This document shows, piece by piece, positions 35,555-44,743 of a stretch of DNA of 64,000 nucleotides. The stretch spans positions 930,001-994,000 of the forward strand of contig OY782758.1 in NCBI GenBank assembly GCA_963678215.1, in the 5' to 3' direction. Source of the DNA: Thiobius zoothamnicola (GTDB taxonomy: Bacteria; Pseudomonadota; Gammaproteobacteria; Chromatiales; Chromatiaceae). Made by a program: the position numbers and the translations under genes. The notes below the pieces were generated by a model. The model worked only from the letters and a program-made list of their open reading frames with translations. It ran no database searches and had not been told where the DNA came from. Numbering within the stretch: position 1 is the first letter of the stretch; each line of letters opens with the position of its first letter.

Positions 35555-35998
35555 ATGAATCATCAACAAACAATGCAATCAGAACCTATGGTGACTGATC
35601 ATTCTCATCCCCCTTACGTGGCGCGCGCTTATAAAGTGGGAAAAATATTACAGCAACAGATATCAGCCACGCTCACACAGCGGATGGATGAAGCCTCATT
35701 GCTCCCGGCTTTTTTCGACAATAAAGTCTTGTTGGAATACTTACACTTGCAGCAGGCAATTTCCAGCCGCATCCTTGATTATCAAGCGAACTGGCTGACC
35801 GGCATGGTGGGTATTACGCAGGAATATCAGGAATTGAAAGAAGCGAACACCCTCTCTAAGCATGTTGCGCAAGAATGCAATATCCTGGGAATGTGGAATA
35901 CCTTATTCACCCAGCAAGCCGTTAACTGCGCCGAAATGATGGAAAATATCCAAACTGATTACAGTTACTGGCTGTCACAAAAAACATCCGCTGCATAG
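35555..35998 (+). CDS. Phasin-like helical protein
   Basis: A 147-residue, almost entirely helical, soluble protein with an AAGGAA ribosome site and only 15 bases after the PHB depolymerase-like gene. It contains spaced Gln/Trp/Tyr-rich amphipathic helices such as LHLQQAISSRILDYQANWL and NILGMWNTLFTQQAV, resembling phasins that coat polyhydroxyalkanoate granules. Sequence alone does not prove the family; the neighbour gives the main support. Confidence 0.55.
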   Translation: MNHQQTMQSEPMVTDHSHPPYVARAYKVGKILQQQISATLTQRMDEASLLPAFFDNKVLLEYLHLQQAISSRILDYQANWLTGMVGITQEYQELKEANTLSKHVAQECNILGMWNTLFTQQAVNCAEMMENIQTDYSYWLSQKTSAA

Positions 35999-36012
35999 AT
36001 ACTGGGTTATCA

Positions 36013-36052
36013 GGGGTGACCAACCTGGAGGCATAACGAGGTTGATCGCCCC
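36013..36052 (+). terminator. Imperfect hairpin after the phasin-like gene
   Basis: GGGGTGACCAACCT (36013-36026) pairs with AGGTTGATCGCCCC (36039-36052) with two mismatched positions. It lies 15 bases after the stop and lacks a T-run, so it is a weak candidate for ending the two-gene PHB unit. Confidence 0.4.
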
Positions 36053-36110
36053 GAATCGTCATTTTACACGCCCAATCTGAAATGATGCCGTAACGAGCAA
36101 GCTGCCGGAA

Positions 36111-36138
36111 TTGAACCGGAACGGATTAACGTTATAAT
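36111..36138 (+). promoter_or_regulatory. Sigma-70 promoter of bamD
   Basis: TTGAAC (36111-36116), 16-base spacer, then a perfect TATAAT (36133-36138). Transcription would begin about 25 bases before the bamD ATG. Confidence 0.7.
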
Positions 36139-36171
36139 CAGCTGTCATCTTACTTTGCCGCATCATTGTTT

Positions 36172-36990
36172 ATGCTCCATCCTATTGGGTTAATTGCGCT
36201 GATTATTTTCTTGGCTGGATGTTCGGCCTTGGAAGAAACGGATGAAACAAAAGCCTGGAGCCAGCAACAACTTTTTCTTGAGGCTGGCGACCAACTGCGC
36301 ACCGGGAATTATGATCGGGCCATCCGATATTATGAAACTCTTGAGTCACGGTACCCATATGGTAAACACATTCCGCAAACCCAGTTGAATGTTGCTTATG
36401 CCTATTACCGTTTTAATGAGCCGGAATCCGCATTAGCGGCCGCTGACCGGTTTATTAAATTCCACCCCCAGCATCCGGCGGTTGCTTATGCCTATTATCT
36501 GAAAGGCATGGCCAACTTTGATCGTAGGGAGGGAGTGTTTGATTTTTTAGTGCCGACAGACGTTTCCCAACGTGATCCTGGTTCCACTTTGGATGCATAC
36601 CGTAATTTTGAGATGATCGTTACTCAATATGCGGATTCAGATTATGCACAGGATGCACGTAAGCGCATGTTATTTTTGCGCAACAATCTGGCCAGATATG
36701 AAATTCATGTCGCACGTTATTACATGAAACGCGGTGCTTTCCTCGCCGCCGCCAATCGCGCGAATTATGTGGTGCAAAATTATCAACGCACGCCTTCCTT
36801 AGCGTCTGCACTACAAATCATGATTGATGCCTACGGGCATTTGGGTTTGACGACTTTGGCTGAAGATGCTCAACGCGTCCTTGACGCTAACCGGAATACC
36901 GCTGCACTGGTCGAGGATCCCTTACAGAAACTGGAGAACCCCACCTGGATAGAAGGCATCTGGCAATATTTTAATCTGGATCTTAATTAA
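36172..36990 (+). CDS. bamD: Outer-membrane assembly lipoprotein BamD
   Basis: Essential lipoprotein of the BAM complex that inserts beta-barrel proteins. I start at ATG 36172; a TTG two codons earlier is possible. The 272-residue protein has a signal with lipobox LAGC (cleavage before about Cys17), then five TPR-like repeats beginning LFLEAGDQLRTGNYDRAIRYY. Typical BamD signatures YPYGKHIPQTQLNVAYAYY, FDRREGVFDFL and the helix HVARYYMKRGAFLAAANR are present. A good promoter precedes it. Confidence 0.95.
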   Translation: MLHPIGLIALIIFLAGCSALEETDETKAWSQQQLFLEAGDQLRTGNYDRAIRYYETLESRYPYGKHIPQTQLNVAYAYYRFNEPESALAAADRFIKFHPQHPAVAYAYYLKGMANFDRREGVFDFLVPTDVSQRDPGSTLDAYRNFEMIVTQYADSDYAQDARKRMLFLRNNLARYEIHVARYYMKRGAFLAAANRANYVVQNYQRTPSLASALQIMIDAYGHLGLTTLAEDAQRVLDANRNTAALVEDPLQKLENPTWIEGIWQYFNLDLN

Positions 36991-37090
36991 CGCGGGGGAT
37001 TGGAATGCCGTCCGGACGACAGCGCGATACGGTGTTAAAAAAGCCATCTCAAATGCGCATTGTCGTCCAGTAAACTCAGTTTGTTGTTTG

Positions 37091-38344
37091 ATGCATCCTC
37101 GCGTCTCTGCAACTGAAGCGAAAAATCTTTCCCAGAAAAATTTTTCGCCTATTCAGGATGATTTATTTAACGCTTCCCCTATGCGCATACTCAAAATATC
37201 TGATGTTTATTTCCCGCGTGTCAACGGCGTGTCAACATCAATACGCACTTTTAGTCAGGAGTTGTTGCGTCAGGGCCATCAAGTCACCTTAATTGTGCCG
37301 GAATATACCGAACCGTACGAAGAAGAGGATGGCTTTCACATTATTCGCATCCCATCATATTACATCCCGATGGACCCGGAAGACCGTTATATGCGGCCTG
37401 GACTCATCCGAAAACTATTGACCTACCTGAGAGAACAACAGTTTGATGTGCTGCATATCCACACACCATTCGTGGCCCATTACCAAGGCATGAGTTTGGC
37501 GCGTCAACTGAATATTCCTGTCGTGGGGAGCTACCATACTTATTTTGAGGAATATTTTGAGGAGTATCTTCCTTGGTTTCCGCGCAAAGTTTTGCGCTAT
37601 GCGGCTCGCTATTTTTCCCGAAGTCAATGCAGACAACTCGACCAGATAGTTGTGCCGACGCAACCTATGCTGCAGGTGTTACGTCGTTACGGTATTCAAG
37701 ATCATGTGTCAGTGATACCGACTGGCATACCAGAGAATGCCTTTACTCAAGGCGATGCGACCGCTTTCCGCCAACGTTTTGCAGTGGCTGACGAACGCCC
37801 GATCATGCTGTACGTTGGCAGAGTCGCCCATGAAAAAAATATTGATTTCCTGTTGGATGTCACCCATCAGGTTCGTCAAAAAACGCCCGACATTTTGTTT
37901 GTGATTGTCGGCGATGGACCGGCCTTAAAAAGGTTAAAGAAGCGTTCTATTCAAGAAAACCTGTCTCAGCACATCCGCTTCACGGGTTATTTATCCAGTA
38001 AACACGCATTGCCGGACTGTTACGCCGCCGCCAATATTTTCATTTTCGCCTCCAATACTGAAACACAGGGGTTGGTGCTATTAGAAGCGATGCAAGCGGG
38101 TGTCCCTATCGTATCTACGGCGGTGATGGGCACAGCTGAAGTGATGCAGGATGGCCGCGGCGGCTTGGTTTCTGCAGAGAATGTGAAAGCATTCAGTCAA
38201 GCTGTGACAGATTTACTGAAGGATACCGAATTGCACGCAAAATGCAGCCAGGAAGGTAAGCTTAAAGCGGCTGAATGGAGCGTTTCAGCAACAACTCAAC
38301 AACTAATCAACGTCTATCAGAATTTGGTTGACGCCAAGCATTAA
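37091..38344 (+). CDS. GT4-family glycosyltransferase
   Basis: A cytoplasmic GT-B fold glycosyltransferase of family 4. The N-terminal acceptor domain starts MRILKISDVYFPRVNGVSTS and the C-terminal donor domain contains YVGRVAHEKNIDFLL and the EX7E-like region NTETQGLVLLEAMQAGVP. ATG 37091 gives 417 residues with a 30-residue leader not seen in relatives; ATG 37181 would start exactly at the family N-terminus and may be correct. Neither start has a strong ribosome site. The acceptor may be a glycolipid or an envelope glycan, but this cannot be settled from sequence. Confidence 0.85.
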   Translation: MHPRVSATEAKNLSQKNFSPIQDDLFNASPMRILKISDVYFPRVNGVSTSIRTFSQELLRQGHQVTLIVPEYTEPYEEEDGFHIIRIPSYYIPMDPEDRYMRPGLIRKLLTYLREQQFDVLHIHTPFVAHYQGMSLARQLNIPVVGSYHTYFEEYFEEYLPWFPRKVLRYAARYFSRSQCRQLDQIVVPTQPMLQVLRRYGIQDHVSVIPTGIPENAFTQGDATAFRQRFAVADERPIMLYVGRVAHEKNIDFLLDVTHQVRQKTPDILFVIVGDGPALKRLKKRSIQENLSQHIRFTGYLSSKHALPDCYAAANIFIFASNTETQGLVLLEAMQAGVPIVSTAVMGTAEVMQDGRGGLVSAENVKAFSQAVTDLLKDTELHAKCSQEGKLKAAEWSVSATTQQLINVYQNLVDAKH

Positions 38345-38522
38345 TCCAGTCAGCCTGCTAACATATCGGCACCCAGGCCGAGGTTACACTGAGCGGATTT
38401 ATTGTCACATGTGGTTTGACGTGGCTTTTTCTCGCTTGTTAGGCAACCTGGGTGCTGGCAGACCAATGTATGGCATTACGTTAAACAACGGATAAATGTG
38501 ACTAACTGAATGGGAACCACTG

Positions 38523-39089
38523 ATGCAATCTGAAGACGATCCGAACAACCTGCATGCGAGGTTGGATACGGCAAATAGCCTGATTAAAACGCATATTATC
38601 GCCAATTTAACGTTGAGCCTTGTACCTGTACCCGTTTTTGATGTGGCAGCGTTAACAGTCACTCAGATGAATATGCTGCGCAGCCTCTGCGAACTCTATG
38701 ATGTCCCTTTCGATGATACGGATATCAAACCGATATTGATTGCTTTGGCAGGCGGCTCTCTGCCTGTCGTGGGCTTATTAGGTTTAAGCAGCGCGTTGAA
38801 ATTGATTCCCGGGGTGGGTACCTTGGCTGGCGGTGCCAGTTTATCAATCACCTCCGGTGCCTTGACGTACGCTGTCGGCCAAACTTTCGTGATACATTTT
38901 GAATCCGGCGGCACATTGGAAGATTTTGACGTAAAACGGGCTGGCGTATTTTTTCAGCGGGAACTGGCGGCAGGCAAACTTTTCGTTGCCGAAATGAAAA
39001 AAGAATTACAAGCCGCCGGCAAGAATAATGCACCTGATCAGTCCGCCCATGCGGAAAGCCAAAATAAAGCAAGCACCGCTAAAGCTTAG
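38523..39089 (+). CDS. DUF697 family membrane protein
   Basis: A 188-residue protein with the DUF697 fold (the C-terminal half of YcjF-like proteins). The motif VTQMNMLRSLCELYDVPF (about residues 48-65) is typical, followed by two hydrophobic glycine-rich segments (about 76-91 and 95-120), probably membrane-embedded. The C-terminus ends in a charged tail (QSAHAESQNKASTAKA). DUF697 proteins are often linked to GTPases, but no GTPase gene is adjacent. Function unknown. Confidence 0.75.
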   Translation: MQSEDDPNNLHARLDTANSLIKTHIIANLTLSLVPVPVFDVAALTVTQMNMLRSLCELYDVPFDDTDIKPILIALAGGSLPVVGLLGLSSALKLIPGVGTLAGGASLSITSGALTYAVGQTFVIHFESGGTLEDFDVKRAGVFFQRELAAGKLFVAEMKKELQAAGKNNAPDQSAHAESQNKASTAKA

Positions 39090-39280
39090 ATCATTTTGTC
39101 AAGAGACTGCGGTGTGCTGGCTGGTACATATGGCCAAACAGATGGCTTCTAACATTGGTACTGTCATCGCTTGTCGCGCTTGAGTTGCTCAGGCATTGAC
39201 AGATAAAGCTGATAGGTTAGTCGCCATTAATGCACTACCCTCCTTGCCTTTTAAATTTTCTGACGCCGAGTATCCTTTGC

Positions 39281-41323
39281 ATGCCTGATAAACGTAAAAT
39301 ACTGATCACCAGCGCTTTACCCTACGCCAACGGCTCCATTCACTTGGGGCACTTGGTGGAATATATCCAAACGGATATTTGGAGTCGTTTCCAAAAGATG
39401 CGTGGGCATGAATGTTATTATGTCTGTGCTGATGACGCTCATGGCACGCCAATTATGCTGCGCGCCCGCCTTGAAGGCATTGAACCAGAAACATTGATTG
39501 CGCGCATCTGGCAGGAACATACGGCAGACTTCGCCGACTTTCACATCGATTTTGATCACTATCATTCAACGCATTCGCCAGAGAATGAACAACTTGCGCG
39601 CGCGATTTATGTGAAAAACCGGGATGCCGGGCATATTACGCAAAAAACCATCTTGCAGGCTTATGATCCGGAAGTCGGCATGTTTTTACCCGACCGTTTT
39701 ATTAAAGGCACCTGCCCTAAATGCGGCGCTGAAGATCAATATGGCGATAATTGTGAAGTCTGTGGCGCAACTTACTCGCCAACCGAACTCAAGCATCCGG
39801 TTTCCGCTGTGTCTGGCACCAAACCCGTGGAAAAGGCGTCCGAACATCTGTTTTTTCAATTAGCGGATTTTGAACAAATTTTAAAGGACTGGCATCTCGC
39901 TGGTCATGTACAAACCGAAGTAGCCAATAAACTGGATGAATGGTTTGAAGCCGGCTTGGCTGATTGGGATATTTCCCGCGATGCACCTTACTTTGGCTTC
40001 CCGATACCGGATACAGAAGATAAATATTTCTACGTTTGGTTAGATGCGCCCATTGGCTACATGGCAAGCTTCCGTCATTTCTGCGATCAGCACAGCATTG
40101 ATTTTGACAGTTTTTGGCAGGCGGATTCAGAAACGGAGCTTTACCACTTCATCGGTAAAGACATCATCTATTTCCATGCCCTGTTCTGGCCAGCAATGCT
40201 GCATGGTGCCGGCTACCGCAAACCCAACGGGGTCTTCGCCCATGGTTTTTTGACGGTTGATGGTGCCAAAATGTCTAAATCGCGCGGCACTTTCATCAAG
40301 GCGCGCACTTATCTTGAGCATCTGAATCCAGAATATCTGCGTTACTACTTCGCCGCGAAATTAAGTCGTCGGGTGGATGATATTGACCTGAATCTGGAAG
40401 ATTTCGTGCAGCGGGTGAATGCAGACCTGGTGGGTAAAGTGGTCAACATCGCCAGCCGATGCGCAGGCTTCATCAAAAAACGCTTCGCCAACCAATTATC
40501 CGAAACTTGCGTTGAACCAGCATTGTATGCCGAGTTTGTGCAGACAGGCGAACAAATCGCCGATTACTACGAACAACGTGAGTATGGCCGCGCCGTGCGC
40601 GACATCATGAAACTGGCTGACAGGGCTAACCAGTATATCGACGAAAAAGCACCTTGGGTGATCGCCAAACAAACAGGTGAAGAACAAGCATTACAAGACA
40701 TTTGTTCGATGGGTATTAACCTGTTCCGGGTTTTGATCGGTTACTTGAAACCCATATTGCCCAGCATGGCGAATCAAGCAGAAATATTCCTGAATGTTGA
40801 ACCCATGACTTGGCATTCCCAAACAGAACCTTTAATTGCGCATCGGTTGAATCCATTCAAACCTCTCATGAAGCGGGTCGAAATGGATAACGTGCAAAAC
40901 ATGGTTGAAGCTTCCAAAACAGATCTGGCAGCGCAAATTCAACCCACTCAAGGCGCTGAAATGGCGGATACCACCTTATCTCAGGATCCGATAGCGGATG
41001 TGATTGATTATGAAGCTTTTGCGCAGATTGATTTACGCATCGTACGCATCGTTAAAGCGGAATCCATTAAAGAAGCGGATAAATTGCTACGGTTGACGTT
41101 GGATCTCGGCGGCGAGAACCGCCAGGTATTCGCTGGCATTAAATCAGCTTATCAACCTCAAGAGTTAGCAGGGCGTCTCACCGTCATGGTGGCAAATCTG
41201 GCACCACGTAAAATGCGTTTTGGTCTATCCGAAGGCATGGTATTGGCAGCAGGGCCGGGTGGAAAAGATTTGTTTCTTCTCAGTCCTGACAGTGGTGCCC
41301 AACCAGGCATGAGAATAAAATGA
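39281..41323 (+). CDS. metG: Methionyl-tRNA synthetase
   Basis: Class I aminoacyl-tRNA synthetase. I start at ATG 39281 because the family N-terminus KILITSALPYANG follows directly; the frame open from 39230 adds 17 unrelated residues. The 680-residue protein has the HIGH motif (HLGH, about residues 23-26), a CPKCG..CEVCG zinc knuckle and the KMSKS loop. A C-terminal dimerising tRNA-binding (Trbp111-like) domain starts near residue 575 (DYEAFAQIDLRI). All parts of the dimeric MetG form are present. Confidence 0.98.
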   Translation: MPDKRKILITSALPYANGSIHLGHLVEYIQTDIWSRFQKMRGHECYYVCADDAHGTPIMLRARLEGIEPETLIARIWQEHTADFADFHIDFDHYHSTHSPENEQLARAIYVKNRDAGHITQKTILQAYDPEVGMFLPDRFIKGTCPKCGAEDQYGDNCEVCGATYSPTELKHPVSAVSGTKPVEKASEHLFFQLADFEQILKDWHLAGHVQTEVANKLDEWFEAGLADWDISRDAPYFGFPIPDTEDKYFYVWLDAPIGYMASFRHFCDQHSIDFDSFWQADSETELYHFIGKDIIYFHALFWPAMLHGAGYRKPNGVFAHGFLTVDGAKMSKSRGTFIKARTYLEHLNPEYLRYYFAAKLSRRVDDIDLNLEDFVQRVNADLVGKVVNIASRCAGFIKKRFANQLSETCVEPALYAEFVQTGEQIADYYEQREYGRAVRDIMKLADRANQYIDEKAPWVIAKQTGEEQALQDICSMGINLFRVLIGYLKPILPSMANQAEIFLNVEPMTWHSQTEPLIAHRLNPFKPLMKRVEMDNVQNMVEASKTDLAAQIQPTQGAEMADTTLSQDPIADVIDYEAFAQIDLRIVRIVKAESIKEADKLLRLTLDLGGENRQVFAGIKSAYQPQELAGRLTVMVANLAPRKMRFGLSEGMVLAAGPGGKDLFLLSPDSGAQPGMRIK

Positions 41324-41389
41324 TCGCTCCAAGCTTGGGTTCGGGTATATTGACGTTATTTTGGGGTTCCAGCCAATAGGGATGATGTG

Positions 41390-41590
41390 ATGGCCCAACA
41401 GCGTGTGGATCAATGTCTCGAAATGCTATGCGGCAAAGGATGCAGCGCAGTCTGGCGCGATATCGCCGCTTTAGAAGCGGGTCAGCGACTGCCTGAAACT
41501 CAGGATTTGAGCGTCGCCGAACAACAGGAAGTCTTAGTTCAATTGAAATCCGTCATGTCTGTTTATCACAACTCCTGCTCAATGGATTAA
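41390..41590 (+). CDS. Small conserved-looking 66-residue protein after metG
   Basis: ATG 41390 has AGGGA about 7 bases upstream. The product reads RVDQCLEMLCGKGCSAVWRD followed by an acidic helix (EQQEVLVQLKSVMSVY). It contains four cysteines, three of them in C-x3-C-x3-C, a possible metal or Fe-S ligand set. I do not recognise the family. It lies between metG and a tRNA gene and may share the metG transcript. Confidence 0.5.
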   Translation: MAQQRVDQCLEMLCGKGCSAVWRDIAALEAGQRLPETQDLSVAEQQEVLVQLKSVMSVYHNSCSMD

Positions 41591-41610
41591 CAGACTATTG
41601 CGATAGTCTG
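41591..41610 (+). terminator. Hairpin before tRNA-Ser
   Basis: CAGACTAT pairs perfectly with ATAGTCTG around a TGCG loop, immediately after the stop of the 66-residue gene. No T-run follows. Confidence 0.4.
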
Positions 41611-41664
41611 GCGGATGCAGTACAGTCTCGCGCTGCTGTTTAGCATGGCAACATAAGCCAAATT

Positions 41665-41755
41665 GGAGAGATGTCCGAGTGGCTGAAGGAGCACGCCTGG
41701 AAAGTGTGTATAGGTTAATCGCCTATCGAGGGTTCGAATCCCTCTCTCTCCGCCA
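41665..41755 (+). tRNA. tRNA-Ser(GGA)
   Basis: A 91-base type II tRNA with encoded CCA. The acceptor stem GGAGAGA (41665-41671) pairs with TCTCTCC (41745-41751), and the discriminator base is G. The anticodon stem CACGC/GTGTG encloses the loop CTGGAAA, giving anticodon GGA (41699-41701). The long variable arm between the anticodon and T stems is typical of serine tRNAs, and the T arm has GGTTCGAATCC. Confidence 0.97.
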
Positions 41756-41889
41756 TTATTTCACACCGGAATACCGTTAAAATCGCGTATTCGCCAACGC
41801 CAACTTAGCCAAGCAATTGAGTCATGAAGGGAAGCTTCATTGATGGACAGTCGGCATTGCAACTTCGTGCGTTCTTTTGACGGCTCTAT

Positions 41890-42495
41890 CTAACGTATGT
41901 CCGATAAATTCGCCGTATAAATACCCATCACTTTAACCACATAATCTTGTGTCTCATCATAAGGTGGAATTTTATACCCATGTCGAATGACCGCATTCTC
42001 GCCTGCATTGTAGGCGGCCAGCGCCAACGGTAGATCATCATTAAATTTGGTGAGCAGTAGACGCAAGTAAAGCGAACCGCCATGCAGATTCTGGGTTGGA
42101 TCAAAAGGATCATCCACACCCAGAATTTGCGCCGTATTTGGCATCAACTGCATCAAACCCATTGCCCCAGCCTGAGATACCGCATTTTTTTGATAAGCCG
42201 ATTCAACCTGCACCACCGCATGCACAAGCGCGGATTCCAGCCCATTCGCTTGGGCAGCCCGCTCAATCAGTTGGGTATAACGAACTTTACGACGTTTGAT
42301 CGTGAGTTTTTGATCCGGCAGTATTTTCGATGCGCTGAATTTTTTCAGCAAGCGATAAGTATCCGGCATTAATTGGTCAGTGAAATGGATTTGACCGGCT
42401 GGATCCAGATACTTATACACATCCGCAGACAGGGATTGATGACTCGATAAAAGCAAGCAACCGGATAGCCAATAAGGCAGATAGCATTTCTTCAT
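41890..42495 (-). CDS. Exported lytic transglycosylase (SLT domain) with DUF4124 N-terminus
   Basis: A 201-residue periplasmic peptidoglycan-cleaving enzyme. A signal peptide (residues 1 to about 24, cleavage after SLSA) is followed by a DUF4124-like segment DVYKYLDPAGQIHFTD and a C-terminal SLT family 1 domain. The catalytic glutamate is in VVQVESAYQKNAVS (about residue 97), with the signature GAMGLMQLMPNTA and AYNAGENAV. The cysteine in LSGC is before further hydrophobic residues, so I favour ordinary secretion over lipidation. Start chosen at ATG 42495; 42507 is also possible. Confidence 0.9.
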   Translation of the reverse strand: MKKCYLPYWLSGCLLLSSHQSLSADVYKYLDPAGQIHFTDQLMPDTYRLLKKFSASKILPDQKLTIKRRKVRYTQLIERAAQANGLESALVHAVVQVESAYQKNAVSQAGAMGLMQLMPNTAQILGVDDPFDPTQNLHGGSLYLRLLLTKFNDDLPLALAAYNAGENAVIRHGYKIPPYDETQDYVVKVMGIYTANLSDIR

Positions 42496-42611
42496 ACGAC
42501 GGCACAAACAGAATTAATCTGCCATAAAAATAAATTTGGCGCGGATCCGCTTTTGGTTTGGTAGCGTAGCGCATCTTTCATTTCCACGATAATCATTTTC
42601 GGGAGACTTCA

Positions 42612-43802
42612 ATGATTAAACCTATCGGTTCTGACGAGCTAAAACCCTGTTTTGTTGAAGATGCTGATCAGCGTCAGGCGCTTGCCCAAGAGGCGGAGTC
42701 ATTGCCATCCGTCACAATCAGCTCACAAGCTGCAGGTAATGCGGTCATGATGGGGGCCGGTTATTTTAATCCGCTACCAGGTTTTATGAATGTCGCTGAC
42801 GCCATGGGCGCGGCTGAGAAGATGACCTTGACCGATGGTTCATTTTTCCCGGTTCCAGTGATGTGTTTGGTGAAAGACGCCGCCGTGATCGGCGATGCCA
42901 AGCGGATTGCACTACGCGACCCCAATATTACTGGCGAGCCGGTGCTTGCGATCATGGACATCACCGCCATCGAAACCGTTAGCGATGAACAAATGGCTGC
43001 CATGACTCAAAAAGTGTATCGCACAGAAGATCCGGAGCATGTCGGCGTTGCTGCGTTTAATGGTCAGGGTCGCGTCGCCATTTCAGGCCCGATCCAGGTA
43101 TTGAATTTCTCTTATTTCAAATCTGATTTCCCGGATACTTTCCGCACGGCGGTTGAAATCCGCAATGAAATTCAGCAGCGCGGCTGGAAGAAAGTTGTCG
43201 CCTTCCAAACCCGTAACCCTATGCATCGCGCGCACGAAGAATTGTGTCACATGGCGATGGAACGTTTGGATTGTGATGGCTTGGTGATTCACATGTTGCT
43301 GGGCAAATTAAAAAAAGGCGATATCCCAGCGCCAGTGCGTGATGCGGCCATCCGCAAAATGGTTGATCAGTATTTCCCACCCAATAGCGCCATGATTACT
43401 GGGTACGGTTTCGATATGCTGTATGCAGGCCCGCGTGAAGCCGTTTTACATGCTTATTTCCGTCAGAATATGGGAGCGACTCATTTCATCGTGGGTCGTG
43501 ACCATGCTGGCGTAGGTGATTATTACGGCGCATTTGACGCACAAACCATCTTTGATGAGGAAGTCCCGGTCGGCGCATTGGATATTGAGATCTTCAAAGC
43601 TGACCATACCGCTTACTCGAAAAAGCTGAATAAAGTGGTGATGATGCGCGAAGCACCGGATCATGTGAAGGAAGATTTTGTGCTGCTGTCCGGCACTAAA
43701 GTGCGTGAAATGTTAGGTAATGGCATTGCGCCGCCACCTGAATTTTCACGCCCTGAAGTCGCGAAAATTTTGATGGAGTATTATCAAAGCCTGAATCATT
43801 GA
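42612..43802 (+). CDS. sat: Sulfate adenylyltransferase, homo-oligomeric type
   Basis: ATP sulfurylase of the Sat type, 396 residues. The active-site motif QTRNPMHRAHEELCHMA (about residues 199-215) and HMLLGKLKKGD, VGRDHAGVGDYYG and LSGTKVREML motifs are all present. In sulfur-oxidising bacteria this form runs toward ATP and sulfate from adenylylsulfate; in assimilators it can run forward. It stands alone here, without aprAB or cysC. A strong terminator follows, so it is monocistronic. The FccB-like gene in the window makes the oxidative direction plausible but not proven. Confidence 0.95.
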   Translation: MIKPIGSDELKPCFVEDADQRQALAQEAESLPSVTISSQAAGNAVMMGAGYFNPLPGFMNVADAMGAAEKMTLTDGSFFPVPVMCLVKDAAVIGDAKRIALRDPNITGEPVLAIMDITAIETVSDEQMAAMTQKVYRTEDPEHVGVAAFNGQGRVAISGPIQVLNFSYFKSDFPDTFRTAVEIRNEIQQRGWKKVVAFQTRNPMHRAHEELCHMAMERLDCDGLVIHMLLGKLKKGDIPAPVRDAAIRKMVDQYFPPNSAMITGYGFDMLYAGPREAVLHAYFRQNMGATHFIVGRDHAGVGDYYGAFDAQTIFDEEVPVGALDIEIFKADHTAYSKKLNKVVMMREAPDHVKEDFVLLSGTKVREMLGNGIAPPPEFSRPEVAKILMEYYQSLNH

Positions 43803-43828
43803 ACCTGGCCATAACTGAGATACTCGCT

Positions 43829-43861
43829 AAGCCGCTGAAACCTTTCTCAGCGGCTTTTTTG
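43829..43861 (+). terminator. Strong rho-independent terminator of sat
   Basis: AAGCCGCTGA (43829-43838) pairs perfectly with TCAGCGGCTT (43847-43856) and runs into TTTTTT. It separates sat from convergent bioC. Confidence 0.92.
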
Positions 43862-43879
43862 TTTCAAAGCAAAGACTTC

Positions 43880-44743
43880 TCAGCGTCTGCTGATGGCTTC
43901 CACGGCCACTCTCACTTCTCCTGTCTGATTCCGTCGCTGTTGCGCTCCCCAGGCATGACCATAGATCACTTCATAACTTGCGGGTAAGCGTCCCTCCAAA
44001 TCACGATAGGCCTCATAAGCCTGCTGCAAAGCGTGCAACTGTTTCCGCCCGGTTAATCCGGTTGGCCGATGTTCCGCCGCATTATGCGCGCCGATCTTCT
44101 TTAAATCGCGCATTAACCCGGTGATATCGGCGTAGGTCATGGTGATGCGCTCCATATCCATCACGGGTTCGGCAAATCCGCCTTGCATCAACATATCGCC
44201 GTAATCATGCATGTCCACAAATGGATGTATATGTTCAGCATTATCCACTTGGCTCCAGGATTGGCGCAATTCCAATAAGGTATCCGGCCCGAGAGTGGAG
44301 AACATGAACAGACCATTTGGCTTAAGCAAATGATGAATGTAAGCCAAAGTTGAAGCAGGTTGGGTACTCCACTGCAAGGCCATATTGGAAAACACCAAAT
44401 CCATGCTTTGCTCCGCTAAGGGTAGCTGATCCAGATCAGCGCACACGCAATGCGGATGACGCAACCAGCGCCCCTGCTTCCGGGTATGACGCAACATTGG
44501 CAAAGCGAAATCCAAACCAATGACTTCAGCTTTAGGGTAACGCCTCATGAGTTCCGCCGTATGCCGACCCGTGCCGCAACCGATATCCAAAATGCGCTGT
44601 GGTTGCAATTTGACATAATCCAGGCGCTGCAACAAACGTTGCCCAATTTCGAATTGTAATACCGCTGCCTGATCGTATTGATCAGCGGCTTTGGCAAAAG
44701 CCAGCCGGGCGCGTTGTTTATCAATGGAGTGTTCAACAGGCAA
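43880..44743 (-). CDS. bioC: Malonyl-ACP O-methyltransferase BioC
   Basis: SAM-dependent methyltransferase that makes the malonyl-ACP methyl ester that primes pimelate synthesis for biotin. The frame is open well upstream, but a GGAGG ribosome site is found six bases before TTG 44743, which overlaps the end of bioH by 11 bases; I take that as the start (287 residues). The SAM-binding motif is ILDIGCGTGRHT (about residues 50-61). FSNMALQW and STLGPDTLLELRQSW are typical of BioC. Confidence 0.92.
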   Translation of the reverse strand: MPVEHSIDKQRARLAFAKAADQYDQAAVLQFEIGQRLLQRLDYVKLQPQRILDIGCGTGRHTAELMRRYPKAEVIGLDFALPMLRHTRKQGRWLRHPHCVCADLDQLPLAEQSMDLVFSNMALQWSTQPASTLAYIHHLLKPNGLFMFSTLGPDTLLELRQSWSQVDNAEHIHPFVDMHDYGDMLMQGGFAEPVMDMERITMTYADITGLMRDLKKIGAHNAAEHRPTGLTGRKQLHALQQAYEAYRDLEGRLPASYEVIYGHAWGAQQRRNQTGEVRVAVEAISRR

